From NCBI GenBank assembly GCA_031002005.1, contig CM061921.1, positions 174,476,935 to 174,540,934 on the forward strand: a stretch of DNA of 64,000 nucleotides, given 5' to 3'. The stretch is from Vandiemenella viatica (taxonomy: Eukaryota > Arthropoda > Insecta > Orthoptera > Morabidae). The position numbers were made by a program, and so were the translations under genes. Positions 34,266-45,122 of the stretch are shown here, piece by piece (the first letter of the stretch is position 1; each line of letters opens with the position of its first letter). The notes under the pieces were generated by a model. That model was not told the DNA's origin. It ran no database searches and saw nothing but the letters and a program-made list of their open reading frames with translations.

Positions 34266-35358
34266 GTATGTAAGGGATTAATGTTACGGATTCAGCGAAA
34301 CGGAAAATGCGAATTTGGAGGATTTTTTCAAAGATTTTGCCAGGAACAGGTAAGTGTGAGATGCGATATGATGAAGGGGCCGAAGGAGGTTTGTTTGTTT
34401 GGGTATCAGAATGACTTCTGCTTGTTTCCAGAGGGACGGGAAGCAGGATAATTGTAAGCAGACGTTGAAGAGCTGGCGAAAGAGAGGAAACATTAAGTAT
34501 TCAGGAGCTTTTCGGAGAAGGAATCGGGTGATTTTGTCGTGGCCGGGAGTCGAGCTTCGGCCAGAGAGGAGAGCAGTTTTATTTCCAGGTCATTGATTTC
34601 TTCTGTCAGTGCCTGTTGTAGTGGTGTATGTGCCGACGGAGAAGACAGAATAGATGCTATGGAGGATTCGACTGTATGTCTGAAGTTGTCATCGAACAGT
34701 GGATTGGTCGGTGGCGAGTAGACCTCACGAAGCTCGTACGCAAACTTGGTGAATTTCTTTTCGTCGCAGCTGGAGGTTTTATTATTGATGGTTAATTAGT
34801 GTGATGAGTGAGAGAACTGCCCTGTCAGAACCTTAAACTTCTTCCAGTTCAGACTTCCACTCTTGTAGTCAAGCGTCTCACAGGTGTGTTGCCATTGTAG
34901 CTATCGGTGGAGAGTTATTGTCTTACATTTTATTGCATTGAGTAGATTCTATTCTGTCAAAATCAAGGGGTTGGAATCACGTTTGAGTTGTATGTATTGT
35001 CGTTTGGTCTTGATAAGTGATACGGCCTATGGCAGAATTGAATGTTTGTATGGGAAGATCTTTTTATTAGGTATAATTTCTATTGCAGCCGCAAATGATG
35101 ATTGTATTTCTTTGGTGATGTGGTCTATGTCTGCAGGTGTAGTAATTTGGAAGGTCCGAAATAGAGATGATTCTATGATTGAATTGAATTCTTCCCAGTC
35201 TGCTTTTTGGTAGTCTGTGATTAGTCGGAATCTTTGGGTGGGTTTGGTTTTGATGAATCTGTAGGTGGAAACTATGTGTAGATGATCGCGGGTGACGGAT
35301 TCGTCAAAGGCGCGTAGAGATGAGGGTATTGTGGAGGGAAAGACTACATGGGATGTGG

Positions 35359-35573
35359 TCAGGGAAGGAGGATCCTTGGTGTGATATGAAGGTAGGGTGT
35401 TGATGGGGAGATGACAAATGTTGAGGGAGTGACGACTAGGATGTGGTCAGTGGGATTACTTGCGTGATCGCCAAGTAGGCGGTGGTGGGCGTTGAAATCC
35501 CATAGGATAATATTGTGGGGAAAGGAGGAGATATATTCTAGCAGGTTAAAGAGGAGATAAGGGGACATGTTAA
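35359..35573 (-). pseudogene. Host LINE endonuclease, C-terminal part
   Basis: 35568-35359: LFNLLEYISSFPHNIILWDF, then NAHHRLLGDHASNPTDHILV. The WDFNAHH...W/LG block is the GDFNAHH motif that binds the catalytic metal in LINE endonucleases, with Gly replaced by Trp. It is separated from the N-terminal part by the 1.8-kb sense LINE. Confidence 0.65.
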
Positions 35574-37367
35574 GAATGCGATGCGTGAGGCCTTTAATGA
35601 CTTTCGTGCCAATTCTCTCTCTAAGAGCCTCAATGAAAACTCTAAGTAATTTTGGTCGTATGTAAAAAAAGTTAGTTGTAGCGGGAACAATCAGCCAGTT
35701 CTAATAAAAGACGGACGGGAAGTTGAAGACAGCCGCGACAAGGCTACCGTATTTAACACCGAATTCAAAAATTCATTCACGCGCGAAAACATGGAAAACA
35801 TCCCCACTTTACCACATCGTGTGGAATTAGAGATGGATCCGATAGAAATTGATAGCGTAGGTATTGTAAAGCAATTAAAACTCCTGAAGTGGGGTAAAGC
35901 ACCGGGTCCCGATGGTATACCGGTAAGAGTATTTTCTGAATACGCGGAGGAAATTGAACCATTTCTGTCAGATGTATTCCGTAAATCTTTACAATAGAAA
36001 AAAGTACCTTCTAGCTGGAAAATAGCCCAGCTAATTCCCGTTTTCAAGAAAGGAGATCTGAGTGATCCTAGGAATTATCCACCCATATCTCTAACATCTG
36101 TCTGAAGCAGAATTCTGGAGCATGTCATATGCTCGAACATTATGAAGTTTCTAAACGATCACGAGTTACTTACACCGTGTCAACACGGATTTCGGAAGAA
36201 GAGATCGTTTGAAACACAATTAGCCCTATTTTCCCATGACGTAATGAAAGTTATCGATGCAGGTTCGCAAGTTGATGCAGTTTTCCTTGATTTTCAGAAA
36301 GCTTTTGATTCTGTACCACACAACCGACTTTTAGCGAAAATTCGAGCTTACGGTATTTCGGCTCAGATCTGCGAGTGGATACGTGATTTTCTAACTGATC
36401 GATCACAGTATGTCGTTGTCGACGGGTAAGCCTCTTCCAAGATAAATGTTACTTCGGACGTTCCTCAAGGAAGTGTAATAGGACGACTTCTTTTCTTAAT
36501 ATTTATAATCGATCTAGGTGGTAACGTCAAATGCTGGTTGCGATTGTTTGCCGACGATGCAGTTATCTATAGGGAAATAAGGTGTTCCGATTATTGCTTA
36601 GAAATTCAGCGCGATTTGGATGCTATTTTCGATTGGTGTCGTAAATGGCAGCTTAAACTTAATTGCAATAAGTGCAAGGCAATGCGGATAAGTAACAAAA
36701 AGAATCAGTTTGTTCACGAGTACAAAATAAACAATACAGCTGTTGACACGGTTAATTCCCTGAAGTATCTGGGGGTGTTGGTACAAAGCAACATGAAATG
36801 GGACATGCACATAACTTCCGTCGTAGGCAAGGCGAATTCTACATTGCGATTCGTAGGTCGTATTTTGAGGAATTGTAATGCTCATACAAAGGAAATAGCG
36901 TATAGATCACTAGTGCGTCCGCATCTGGATTACTGTTGTGGAGTTTGGGATCCGTATCGCAAGGTTCTGATTGACTCAGTGGAGAGTGTGCAGAGGAGGG
37001 CCGCTCGATTCGTGACTGGTTGCTACAGCCCTTATGAAAGCGTCACAGAATTGATACATAGATTGGGCTGGGATAGTTTGGAAGACAGACGACGTAGCTT
37101 GCGTTCGAATTGATTGGAGAATATGCGAAAAAATTTAAATTTCGAGTGGAATGAAATACTTTTTCCGCCAACCTATTTAGGTCATAATGACCGGAGGGAT
37201 AAGATTAGAGAAATAAGATGCCGTACGGATGCTTTTATGTATTCCTTCTTTCGTCGCGCTATTCGGGATTGGAATGCGCGGGTTTAGAATTGGTGCTTAG
37301 CACCCTCTGCCACCCACAATGTTTGTGATTTGCAGAGTATGGGTGTAGATGTAGATGTAGATATAGG
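35574..37367 (+). mobile_element. L2/CR1-like LINE, 5'-truncated, hexamer tail
   Basis: Inserted into the host LINE endonuclease. It begins inside the pre-RT linker (AMREAFNDFRANSLS... FWSYVKK) and ends with TGCCACCCACAATG, GCAGAGTATGG and then (TGTAGA)n up to 37367. A/T-rich flanks ATAAGGGG and ATAGGGG suggest a short target duplication. The same 3' end is seen at 40.3-40.8 kb, so the tail is a family feature. Confidence 0.8.
35791..37290 (+). pseudogene. Reverse transcriptase of the L2/CR1-like LINE
   Basis: 35791-35997: LLKWGKAPGPDGIPVRVF (fingers). 36001-36110: KVPSSWKIAQLIPVFKKGDL then NYPPISLTSV. 36142-36429: CQHGFRKKRSFETQLALF, VFLDFQKAFDSVPHNRLL (motif A), IRDFLTDRSQYVVVDG. After a stop: VPQGSVIGRLLFLIFIIDL (motif B). 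36538-37113: RLFADDAVIY (motif C, FADD 36547-36558), LKLNCNKCKAMR, SLKYLGVLVQSNMKWDMHIT, VQRRAARFVTGCYS. Four stops or frameshifts; otherwise well preserved. Confidence 0.85.
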
Positions 37368-37740
37368 GGTTTGGAGGGTCTGTGATATAGTGATATAACA
37401 AGAAGTTTGTTGTGTGGGCGGGGGGGGGGGGGGTTTGGGTGTCTTTTGGATATTGATAGCTATACATTCCAGTTGTGAAAATGGGTAAAGAAGATGAAAT
37501 TGTATAGCGGAGAAAGAATTATGGACTAGGATGGCTTCACCTCCACAGACTTCACCAGGTCGGTCTTTACAGAAAGTATTGAGGTCATGTATTTTGATGT
37601 CAAGTGTAGGTGAGCCGAAGGATACCGCCAGGGCCGTGATATGAACATCATTGGCAACTAATGAATTATGGAGTAGGGACTGTGTATCGGAAGCCACCGA
37701 TGTTAATGAAATAGAAGTTCGTTGGGCTACTTGTCATTGT
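37284..37740 (-). pseudogene. Host LINE endonuclease, N-terminal part
   Basis: 37697-37370 encodes LALQNARSL-like decay, then DLNTFCKDRPGEVCGGEAIL and VHNSFSAIQFHLL, LECIAINI. This is the stretch of APE endonucleases up to the YRP-type strand. It breaks at the tail of the inserted sense LINE (37367). A run of 14 G at 37420-37433 on the plus strand reads as a proline run in this frame. Confidence 0.6.
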
Positions 37741-37850
37741 CATTTGGTCCAATAACATGTGTCGGGAAAATTGGGGGTGGTGCTGAGATGGTTATATGCA
37801 GCTGATTATTATCCTGGGTTACCTTGACTATTCGGTAGATGAATTGCCTT

Positions 37851-38263
37851 GGGGCGTCCATTAATTACGTGAATAGTTTTTCCGGAATTCCTGACCCCCT
37901 CCACCCCCTCAGTGGTGAGACTTCGTGAGATCTGGTCGGACCCGCCTCTAAAATGACGTGAAATTTTGACGGAGAACTCCCTCCCCTACTAATCGACCTC
38001 GTAACATTTTCAGACCTTTTATTTTTTTAGGTCTCACGCTTCCAAAGACGGTTATACCCCATCCCCACCAGCTTTTGGGCTAAATACCCTCCTAAAGTCG
38101 AGTTTCGCGTCATTTATAGACTTTTTTTTTAGCTCTACAATCTACAAGAATTTCAAAACCTCTCGTGAGATTTCAGTTGACCCCCCTCCCACTAGGTGAG
38201 GTTTCGTGAGATTTCACTGGATCCCCTCCCCGTATTTCACCTCACGTAATTAATGGAAGCCCC
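37851..38263. mobile_element. MITE, 413 bp, TIR GGGGCGTCCATTAATTACGT
   Basis: The left end GGGGCGTCCATTAATTACGT continues GA; the right end inverted reads GGGGCTTCCATTAATTACGT and GAGG. A CTT duplication flanks it (37848-37850 and 38264-38266). The interior is rich in CCCCCTCC blocks and GTGAGATTTC/CTTCGTGAGATC words that themselves repeat. It has no coding capacity. Elements starting GGGGC-TCCAT-AATTACGT are familiar from arthropod genomes, but I do not assign a superfamily. Confidence 0.8.
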
Positions 38264-38449
38264 CTTGTTTGTAATGAGACGTGGCGGATGATCTCTTGTT
38301 ATCTGTCCTGGAATATATTAATCATGGTTGAAAAGAGGACTCTGATGAGGTGATGATGTAGTCTTTTATTGTGATGTCATCAATGGCATACTCGTCAATC
38401 GTCTCGGGTATGGGTTGAAGTTCGTCTGTACACTTGATTTTAGCAGTCA

Positions 38450-38680
38450 TTTAGGGGGATTTATCCTGTTTGGTTGATCATTTGCTGGAAGTTACATTGT
38501 GGGGTCCTTTGCAGTTAGTACATATTGGTTTTTACTGTTTATTATGGCAGTTTGATAGCGAGTGGTTGCCACCACAATGCGTATATGTTGGGGTGCACTT
38601 ATTGCAACTGCTGGATGGATGTCCACATTGAGCTTGGATGGGTGGTGGAGGATTAGATGGTACGGTCCTGTGTACACTTC
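38450..38680 (-). pseudogene. Host LINE ORF1 zinc knuckles
   Basis: Minus strand reads QCGHPSSSCNKCTPTYTHCG, GNHSLSNCHN and CTNCKGPHNVTSS. These are three successive CCHC-like knuckles of the kind in Gag-like ORF1 proteins of Jockey/R1/I LINEs, which coat the element's RNA. One knuckle has lost its His spacing, and a stop lies between the second and third. Confidence 0.6.
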
Positions 38681-38699
38681 CCTGTTTTTGTATATTAAT

Positions 38700-39525
38700 T
38701 ATTTAGGTGTTAGTAATTACTTACTTCAGATGCGTATCATCCAAGAATTAAGAAGCTAAGGCTGAATTTCATTATAATTAATTATTTTATGCTGTTAATT
38801 ATTAATAAGTATAATGAATATCAGAATAATTATTATATATTATGAATTTCATATAATTATGATACTAATAATAAAAATATGTTAATACACTATTCCAAAA
38901 TAGCAGGAACTTCCAAATTGTTCTATGATTTTTAACAATAATAAGTTTGCTTATTGTATTTTACTTTTCCCACTTGACATTCTCTTCACAAAATGGTGAG
39001 AAACTACTCAAGAAAAACTAAAGATAAGAAATTTGATAGTAACAAGGATGTCTGTTGAATTTGTAACTTTGGTTCTTATTTTTAATATTTGTTAAAAAAT
39101 TTCTATTTATATTTTTTTCATTTTGCCTTTTCTTTGTATTTTTGATCTGCCCCAGTAAAAAGTGTTTAATTCAGTGATTTTTTCCCATTTCAAGTCATAC
39201 AAAGACCAAAAGAATAATCACTAAACTATCCTTATGCTGCTATAGACTAGAATTATCAATAAAATAGGCTACGTATGCACTTACCCTGTTTCATGGGTGC
39301 AGATGCGTTCATTCGTTTTTCCTCTGTTTGTTCACTCTGATAATTCGAATTTGTTAAAATAAAAAAAATATGAACTCATGCTATTAAAGGAGTAAATTCT
39401 GCTGATTAATTTTTAAGGAGTGCTATATTTCATGGTTCAAATACCATTCTTTTAAGGGTCAGTTAAATTTTAACTAAGTTCACACTTACACTTACCCATG
39501 TTTTATGCAATAAACTCAGAATGAA
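38700..39525. other. No supported feature
   Basis: Very AT-rich spacer with no defensible frame or repeat. Confidence 0.45.
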
Positions 39526-40089
39526 ATTAGTAACAAAAGAGGAAATTATTAAGTCATTAACAGAGTAGATAGATCAGCTGATGGAGGAAAATGGCAGACT
39601 TAAGAAAGCTGCTGGTGGAAATCTGGAAATGTGGTCACATGTTGTGAAAATCACGGTTATGTCACTGTTTAAGCCTAGGCCAAAAACCATGAAAAGAATA
39701 ATTCTGGTAATAAAACTCATTTAGTGTTATAACAAGGCATCTGTGAAAGAAAAGCAAATACAAGTGAAAAGATATGTGAGGCAGATATATAATGCAGCTA
39801 AACTGGGGGAAATCTGAATATATTCGGACCACCACAATCGGGGACTAGTATCATCGTTGTTCACCACAACAAGGATATGTAAGTGTCTTTGATAGTGAAA
39901 CCAGTATCTACGTTTTCAACATTTAGTGGTGGGGTTAAAGAGGAATTGTGGGTGCTTGAAAATTTGGTTGTGATTGTGAACAGAGCGAATGAAGTCTACA
40001 AGAATTAAGGAGAAAAAAATCGAAAGGTTTGAAACTGACATTGCCACACTAATGTAGTAATTATAAATTTTCCCCACAGACAGGATCTA

Positions 40090-40275
40090 ATGAAAAATCA
40101 TGTGTAAACTTAGAAATAGATGCAGGGAATTTTAAGATTGCCGAATTGTGTAACCACTTTCTAAATGTCCACATAATAGGTTTATTAAGCCGGTTAAATA
40201 GGTTTTTGTATACTCAACATGATCTAGACATGAATTCATGAGGTAAAGATTATGTAGGCCTAAGTACTGACATCA
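40090..40275 (+). pseudogene. ORF1 esterase (SGNH) relic
   Basis: The plus strand gives NLEIDAGNFKIAELCNHFLN, IIGLLSRLNRFLYTQHDLDM, then NS*GKDYV. This corresponds to the C-terminal block of CR1-type ORF1 esterases, where the catalytic Asp/His lie in a HGLHLN.RGK motif; here the motif reads HDLDMNS*GK. Inactive. Confidence 0.5.
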
Positions 40276-40319
40276 CAAAAATTGTTAAATTAAAATTTAA
40301 TGGGAAGAAAGAATCTATC

Positions 40320-40782
40320 CCACTACATTAGGACTATTGTTGTGCCATTTGGGATCCGTTTCGTAAGGGGTTGATTGAAAGTATAGAGAAAGTACAGAGA
40401 AGAGCCGCTCGATTCGTGACCGCTTGCTACAGTCCTTATGAAAGCGTCACAGAACTGATTAGTAGACTAGGCTGGGAGTCTCTGGTAGATAGACGACGCA
40501 CGATTCGTTTAAACTTATTGGTAAACATGCGTACTCCCACTTTCACTCACGAGTGTAGTGAAATACTTCGTCCACCAACCTATTTGAGCCGGAATGACAG
40601 GATAGATAAGATTAGAGAAATAAGGTGCCGCAATGATTCTTATATGAATTCTTTTTTCCCTCGTACCATTAGGGATTGGAATGCACAACAAAGAGATTAG
40701 CTTTGGTGCTGAGCACCCTCTGCCACCCACAATTTTGTGAATTGCAGAGCATATATGTAGATGTAGATGTAGATGTAGATTA
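40320..40782 (+). mobile_element. L2/CR1-like LINE 3' end with (GATGTA)n tail
   Basis: Same family as 35574-37367, but only the post-RT end. 40371-40700 encodes ESIEKVQRRAARFVTACYSP, ELISRLGWESLVDRRR, IRCRNDSYMNSFFPRTIRDW in one open frame. It ends GCCACCCACAATTTTGTGAA, TTGCAGAGCATAT and four GATGTA units (to about 40782). Severely 5'-truncated, as usual for target-primed insertion. Confidence 0.85.
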
Positions 40783-41386
40783 GGAACAGAAATTAAACCT
40801 TCAGAATAAGGGAAACATAAAACAGCCCAGACCTCTGACGAAGGTTTAGGAGGGTTGTAAAATCAACCCAATTTCAAAAACCCACACATCATTTTCAAGG
40901 TAAGTGCTGGTGATCTACAACCTCCAATCATTTCCCACCAGGTGGCCCCTAAGAAAAAGTGGAAAAAAAAATAGAAGGCTATCTACTCAAATACCTGTTC
41001 TCCACAAAAAAGGCCAAGGTATTGGAAACAAAGTCAATGAACTAAATGTATTAGTGGATAAAAAAATAAATAAAAAATAGTATTATGTGAATCAAATTAA
41101 ATTAAATTTTTTGATGTATGTGGCTATGAAATTAGAAGCTATAATTGCTTAACAAAAATAAAGAAGGGTACAAAATCTGGTAACAAGTAAAGAAATAGAA
41201 CAGACTTTATGTCACTTAATGAGGATAAAAACTCAGAAACTTGTGCCTTAAAGATTTCTGAGAGAAATACTAAAATCATATTTAAATTAATTGAATTGCA
41301 ATGGAGCACAGGCTCCGGTGGCAATTTCCCTACACACCCTATCCTGCACCCACCTACATTTGCCCTCTACAAATTTTATCTTTAAA

Positions 41387-42063
41387 TTATTTCAATGTTT
41401 TCGGTAAATTATTCATCATTTCTCTTGGTAACTTATTACAATCCCTGACACCCTTACCTAAAAAAGAGAACCTTCCCACACCCTTGTGCCTGAAATCGAG
41501 TGCCAGCTTGTGGTCATGGTCATCTTTTCCCTTCCATGCACTACTTTTCATATCTATTGCAATATCTTTCCATGCCTCATCGCCAGTATATGCCCTGTAC
41601 ACTCCCATGACCCTCCTCATCCTCCTCCTGTTTTGCAATGAATCCCATTCCAGCTCCTTTTCATATCCGTCACTGATTGCATTCTGCGATAATTTCCAGA
41701 AACAAATCTAGCAGCCCTTTTCTGCACCCTCTTCAACTCCTGTATTTGATACATAAAATGAGGGTCCCATACTACACTACCATATTTGAGCAATGGTCTT
41801 ACCAAAGTTTTGTAACTCAATTCCTTTACTTCTCTCGTACATCCCCTCATCACTCTCTCCAACAAGTGCAGAACTTTGAAACCTTTTCCTACCACCTGTC
41901 CAATGTGTCCTGCCCAGTTAAGCTTGTTATCAAAAGTAATGCCAAGATATTTATATTTCAAGTCTTCAGTAAGCAATTCTTTCCCCGCCTTATATTCATT
42001 ATTAACCTTTAGTTTTTTATTTGTGTATCTAATAAGCTGACTCTTCTTTGCATTTATCTTCAT
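41387..42063 (-). pseudogene. RT thumb and tail of LINE copy B
   Basis: 42063-41617: MKINAKKSQLIRYTNKKLKV, KYKYLGITFDNKLNWAGHIG, TLVRPLLKYGSVVWDPHF, VQKRAARFVSGNYRR. A frameshift near 41650 leads to 41638-41387: VYRAYTGDEAWKDIAIDMKS, KLALDFRHKGVGRFSFLGKG and WNKLP-type CNKLPREMMN. Motif C upstream reads FTDD instead of FADD. Confidence 0.8.
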
Positions 42064-42267
42064 TCCTCATTTACCAACCCAACTAGATATCCTGTCCAGA
42101 TCACCCTGCAACTGTTTACAATCCTCTATCATTTTGATTCTTTTATACAGCATTATGTCATCTGTAAACAATCTAATTTCAGATAGTAAACAATCAACAC
42201 AATTATTCATTAGAATAATGAATAGCAATGGTCCCAATATGCTACCCTACGGCACACCCATTTTTAC

Positions 42268-42660
42268 TTACACTTCCTGTGATACTACATTTCCTACCCT
42301 AACTTTCTGTTTTCTACCTTTTAAAAATTCTTCTACCCAGCAAATCACTTTCTCATCTACTCCAATGGTTTTTACCTTATTTACTACCATTTTATGGCTT
42401 ACTCTGTCAAATGCCTTTGACAGATCTAGTGCTACACTATCAATTTGGCCTCCCTTGTCCATTTCATCTGAAATATCTTGCATATATTTCACCAACTGAG
42501 ATTCGCATGAATATCCTTGACTGAACCCATGTTGCCTGCTTGAAAACCACTTACGTTCCTCAAATATATTTCTGATGTGGTTGCATATCAATCTTTCCAT
42601 TAATTTACCTACCACTGATGTCAAACTGATTGGCCTGTAATGCTCCATTCTATTTTTCAT
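42268..42660 (-). pseudogene. RT palm (motif A) of LINE copy B
   Basis: HYRPISLTSVVGKLMERLIC, then SSRQHGFSQGYSCESQLVKY, VALDLSKAFDRVSHKMVV (motif A with its Asp) and FLKGRKQKVRVGNVVSQEV. The frame stops before motif B, which continues in another frame (VPQGSILGPLL-like, about 42262-42215) to FTDDIMLY near 42172. Confidence 0.8.
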
Positions 42661-42708
42661 CCCTCCTTTATGTACCAGTACTACTATTGAACTTTTCCAG
42701 TCCTGTGG

Positions 42709-43428
42709 TTAGCAGCAAGTATCCAGGTTCAATTTAAATAATATTTCAAGATAAGGTACAATGTCACATACCGCTATCTTTAAGATATCCATAGTAATAT
42801 TATCTTCACCAGCCCCTTTATGTTTTTTCAGCTTTCTTATTTCCTTCATGATTTCCTCAGGGTGAATGTCCAATTTTTTACTATTGTCATTTCTAATTGT
42901 GTTGTTAAGCTCGTTCTCTGAATTAGACCCTCCTGTTTCTGATTCATTGTCCCTAATGCTTTCACTGAACCAGTTACTTAAAATCTCTGCCTTTTTCAAA
43001 TCATCAGTAACTTCTTCTCCATCCTTATCTATAAGTGTCTCTACACCCTCCCTTCCCCTCAGTTTCCTGATATAGCCATAGAAATTTCTAAATGCATCAG
43101 TCAATGGTCCTCCTGCACTGACAATACTCTTCATAAACCCATCTTTAGCCATTTTCTTTGCTGTTATTAAGTCCTTGTTTAGTTGTTTTAAATATTCCCT
43201 ACTACCCTGCTGTCTCTTAACTCTGTTATGTTCTTTTCTTACCAACTTCTTTAACCTCCTCACTCCCCTATTATAGTACATAGGTTCTCTACTTCTCTTT
43301 ATTTTCTGCCTTGGAATAAATTTTTCTTCCCCCTTTCTTATTATCTCCTTGAACTCTTCCCACCTTGACTCTACTGCACTTGAGCCTTCCTTCCATTTGC
43401 TGAATTGTTCTCTGAAATATCTCTTCAA
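42709..43428 (-). CDS. Pre-RT and fingers region of LINE copy B, open 239 codons
   Basis: Open frame running from the endonuclease-RT linker (basic, RRLKKLVRKEHNRVKRQQGS) through GFMKSIVSAGGPLTDAFRNF and DLKKAEILSNWFSESI to the RT fingers (LKKHKGAGEDNITMDILKIA). It ends at a stop just before the motif that normally follows (P.DWK.A.V). It is part of the polyprotein, not a separate gene; the first Met is internal. Confidence 0.75.
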   Translation of the reverse strand: MKRYFREQFSKWKEGSSAVESRWEEFKEIIRKGEEKFIPRQKIKRSREPMYYNRGVRRLKKLVRKEHNRVKRQQGSREYLKQLNKDLITAKKMAKDGFMKSIVSAGGPLTDAFRNFYGYIRKLRGREGVETLIDKDGEEVTDDLKKAEILSNWFSESIRDNESETGGSNSENELNNTIRNDNSKKLDIHPEEIMKEIRKLKKHKGAGEDNITMDILKIAVCDIVPYLEILFKLNLDTCC

Positions 43429-43649
43429 ATTTGAAACCAGTGCCTTTTTATAACTGTACCTATTTCCCCCTCAATTTTGGCTGCTGGTTTACTGATTCCT
43501 CTAATATCCATCAGAACTGCTTCATGATCAAATATGCATATAGGTCAACAAACTCAGATATTATTGTGGTCTTCATAAAACTAAGGTTAGTTTTAGATAA
43601 AGTGCACACTACTAAAAGTAAATACTTTGTATGTGGTTATATATATATA

Positions 43650-43840
43650 TTAACGTTAAAATCAAGTATAATGATACTACAGACTTGTCCAACATTCTGT
43701 ATTCCTACAGTATATCTTTCCTGAATGAACATTCTACAAGAGTAGCTCCAAACTCAGAAACTATGATCAATCATGTTCTTACCAACCTGGATATGAAATA
43801 CTGTAATACAGCCATTAAAAAAAAAAGTTTATTTTCTAAT
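43650..43840 (+). pseudogene. CR1-like endonuclease fragment
   Basis: 43695-43858 encodes FLNEHSTRVAPNSETMINHV then LTNLDMKYCNTAIKKKS. This is the P.TRV...S...IDHI.TN.....(S)DH block near the end of CR1/L2-type endonucleases, without the final SDH. It belongs to the old relic rather than the antisense LINE, because it is on the plus strand. Confidence 0.55.
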
Positions 43841-43984
43841 TGCAGTAATGGTCAGTAAGAATAATACAAAAACCTCAAGAACCCATTGTAAGGGTCTATT
43901 TTTAAAAAAATAAAAAAATTAAGCATTATGAAAGTTCTATCCTGTTTTATCTTTAATTCAATCTTGTATATAAAAATAATTTAC

Positions 43985-44190
43985 ATAAATTTGCCCCAAA
44001 CGGTTTCTACCATTTATATTTCCACATAGAAAGGAAATTAAAAAGCAATATTTTGAATAGTTTCATCCACCAGGGAATGAAACTATAGAACAAACTCTCA
44101 CCTGAACTTAAGGGAGGATAAATCTCAGAATTATTTAAGAAAATGCTAAAGCTGTATCTGATAGGAAATGTTTACCATTATGTAGAGAAA
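43985..44190 (+). pseudogene. LINE RT C-terminal tail fragment
   Basis: The plus strand gives FIHQGMKL*NKLSPELKGG*, then ISELFKKMLKLYLIGNVYHY. The G.KLWN.LP.EL......FK..LK.YL pattern is the very C-terminus of CR1/Jockey-type polyproteins. Two stops. Confidence 0.55.
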
Positions 44191-45122
44191 TATTTGAATT
44201 AAGTCAATTTATGTAAAATTTCCTATCTTGGTAAATTAGTGTTGTGCGCAAATCACAGTGAGTTTTATGCAAACATCTACATAAATTTTTAAATGTAATT
44301 ACAAATTGCTTATGTTGTATATATATATATGAAACCCATATATGTGCAAATGTATCATATGGTGAAAAAAAAAATGCCTGTTGCTAGTCATTTTTCTTTA
44401 TTTGTTTTAGATTGACTGAAATAATTTTGTATAATGGCTATATTCTTAAATTTTTTAGGTGAAAGTAATTGAATTTACATTTTGCACTTGTCATTTGAAA
44501 TGCATAAATTCATTACTTTATATTTTTATGAAACTGTAATTTATTGGCCTGACACCTTTAACTTTTTACTTTCTTTTACCAACACATAGAGTAATTATGT
44601 GAGAACTGTTGTATACTAATGTAATAAAATTTCCTCATTTTATAGTTCTGTATAGAAGAATGTACTAATTTACAAAGACTGGTTGATTTAAGCATTCCTA
44701 AAAGTTAATCAGTGTGGTAACTTTCTGGAGAAAAATTAACATGGAAGCTGCCACAAAGGATAATTACCCTAAATAACGTGTAGAAATATTTGTCTGGTGG
44801 CGTGTTTAGCGAATTTGAGTGTAGTAACACTGTGTAGTAAAAGTATCGTAGTTTAAATAGTTCAAAAAGGTGTTGGTTCGACAAGTTTAAAACTCGTGTG
44901 TGTTGTTTACATTATACTAATAACCCTTAAAGGGAATTAATCTTCTATCAGTGAAGGAAACAAGCAGTTACTAACAGGTTTATTGTTAAAATTGGTTTGC
45001 TTGTGTGGTAAATGGAGAAAGGTGTGTCTTGTGGAAATTATATTGCAAAATAAGGAAAGGTATTTATAGGTAAAGTTACAAATCGCTTCAAGGGCACATA
45101 TTTTGTTTTGTTTAAAATCTGA

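Larger units (their letters stand above)
33310..34493 (-). pseudogene. Host LINE reverse transcriptase, interrupted by two SINEs
   Basis: 34493-34270: LFNVCLQLSCFPSLWKQAEV, ILIPKQ, then SYRISHLPV-type fingers. After a SINE, 34020-33868: QSGFRTHHCNNDPLLHLTSV, then FFDIEGAYDNVWHP (motif A). After the second SINE, 33614-33310: YNLHNLGFPPPFLELIHSFF, then RQGTMLSPLLYSLYISDIP (motif B) and FTDDIAYRIS (motif C, FADD as FTDD, 33390-33379), then KWCIKPNPTKTQAVLTV. Stops and frame changes occur. Confidence 0.75.
32600..38690 (-). mobile_element. Antisense Jockey/I-type LINE, host to four insertions
   Basis: Minus-strand order: ORF1 zinc knuckles (38680-38450), endonuclease (37740 to 35359, interrupted), reverse transcriptase (34493-33310, interrupted), unassigned sequence to about 32600. 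Insertions found inside it: a MITE (37851-38263), a sense LINE (35574-37367), and two SINEs (33626-33863 plus strand, 34025-34265 minus strand). Removing them in thought makes the endonuclease and RT contiguous in order. The true 3' end is uncertain, because 33170-32650 encodes something I cannot place in the RT tail. Confidence 0.7.
41290..43545 (-). mobile_element. Antisense LINE copy B (CR1/Jockey group)
   Basis: Sister of the copy at 12300-14350 but longer at the 5' end, reaching into the endonuclease (DHEAVLMDIRGISKPAAKIE near 43540-43480). The 3' UTR begins at about 41387 and ends near 41290. It interrupts the old CR1-like relic. Frames are long, so this copy is younger than copy A. Confidence 0.85.
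39526..44200 (+). mobile_element. Old CR1-like LINE relic, carries two insertions
   Basis: Scattered plus-strand remains occur in the order expected of one element: a coiled-coil piece (DQLMEENGRLKKAAGGNLEM, 39575-39640), the end of an SGNH esterase (about 40100-40270), an endonuclease piece (43650-43830) and an RT C-terminal tail (43990-44180). An L2/CR1-like 3' end (40320-40790) and an antisense LINE (41290-43545) lie within. Most of the RT is deleted. It is in the same orientation as the young CR1-like element that follows. Confidence 0.5.

Noticed and set aside
41301..42499. Plus-strand frames of 111-136 codons
   Set aside because: Shadows of LINE copy B, which carries the RT motifs on the minus strand.
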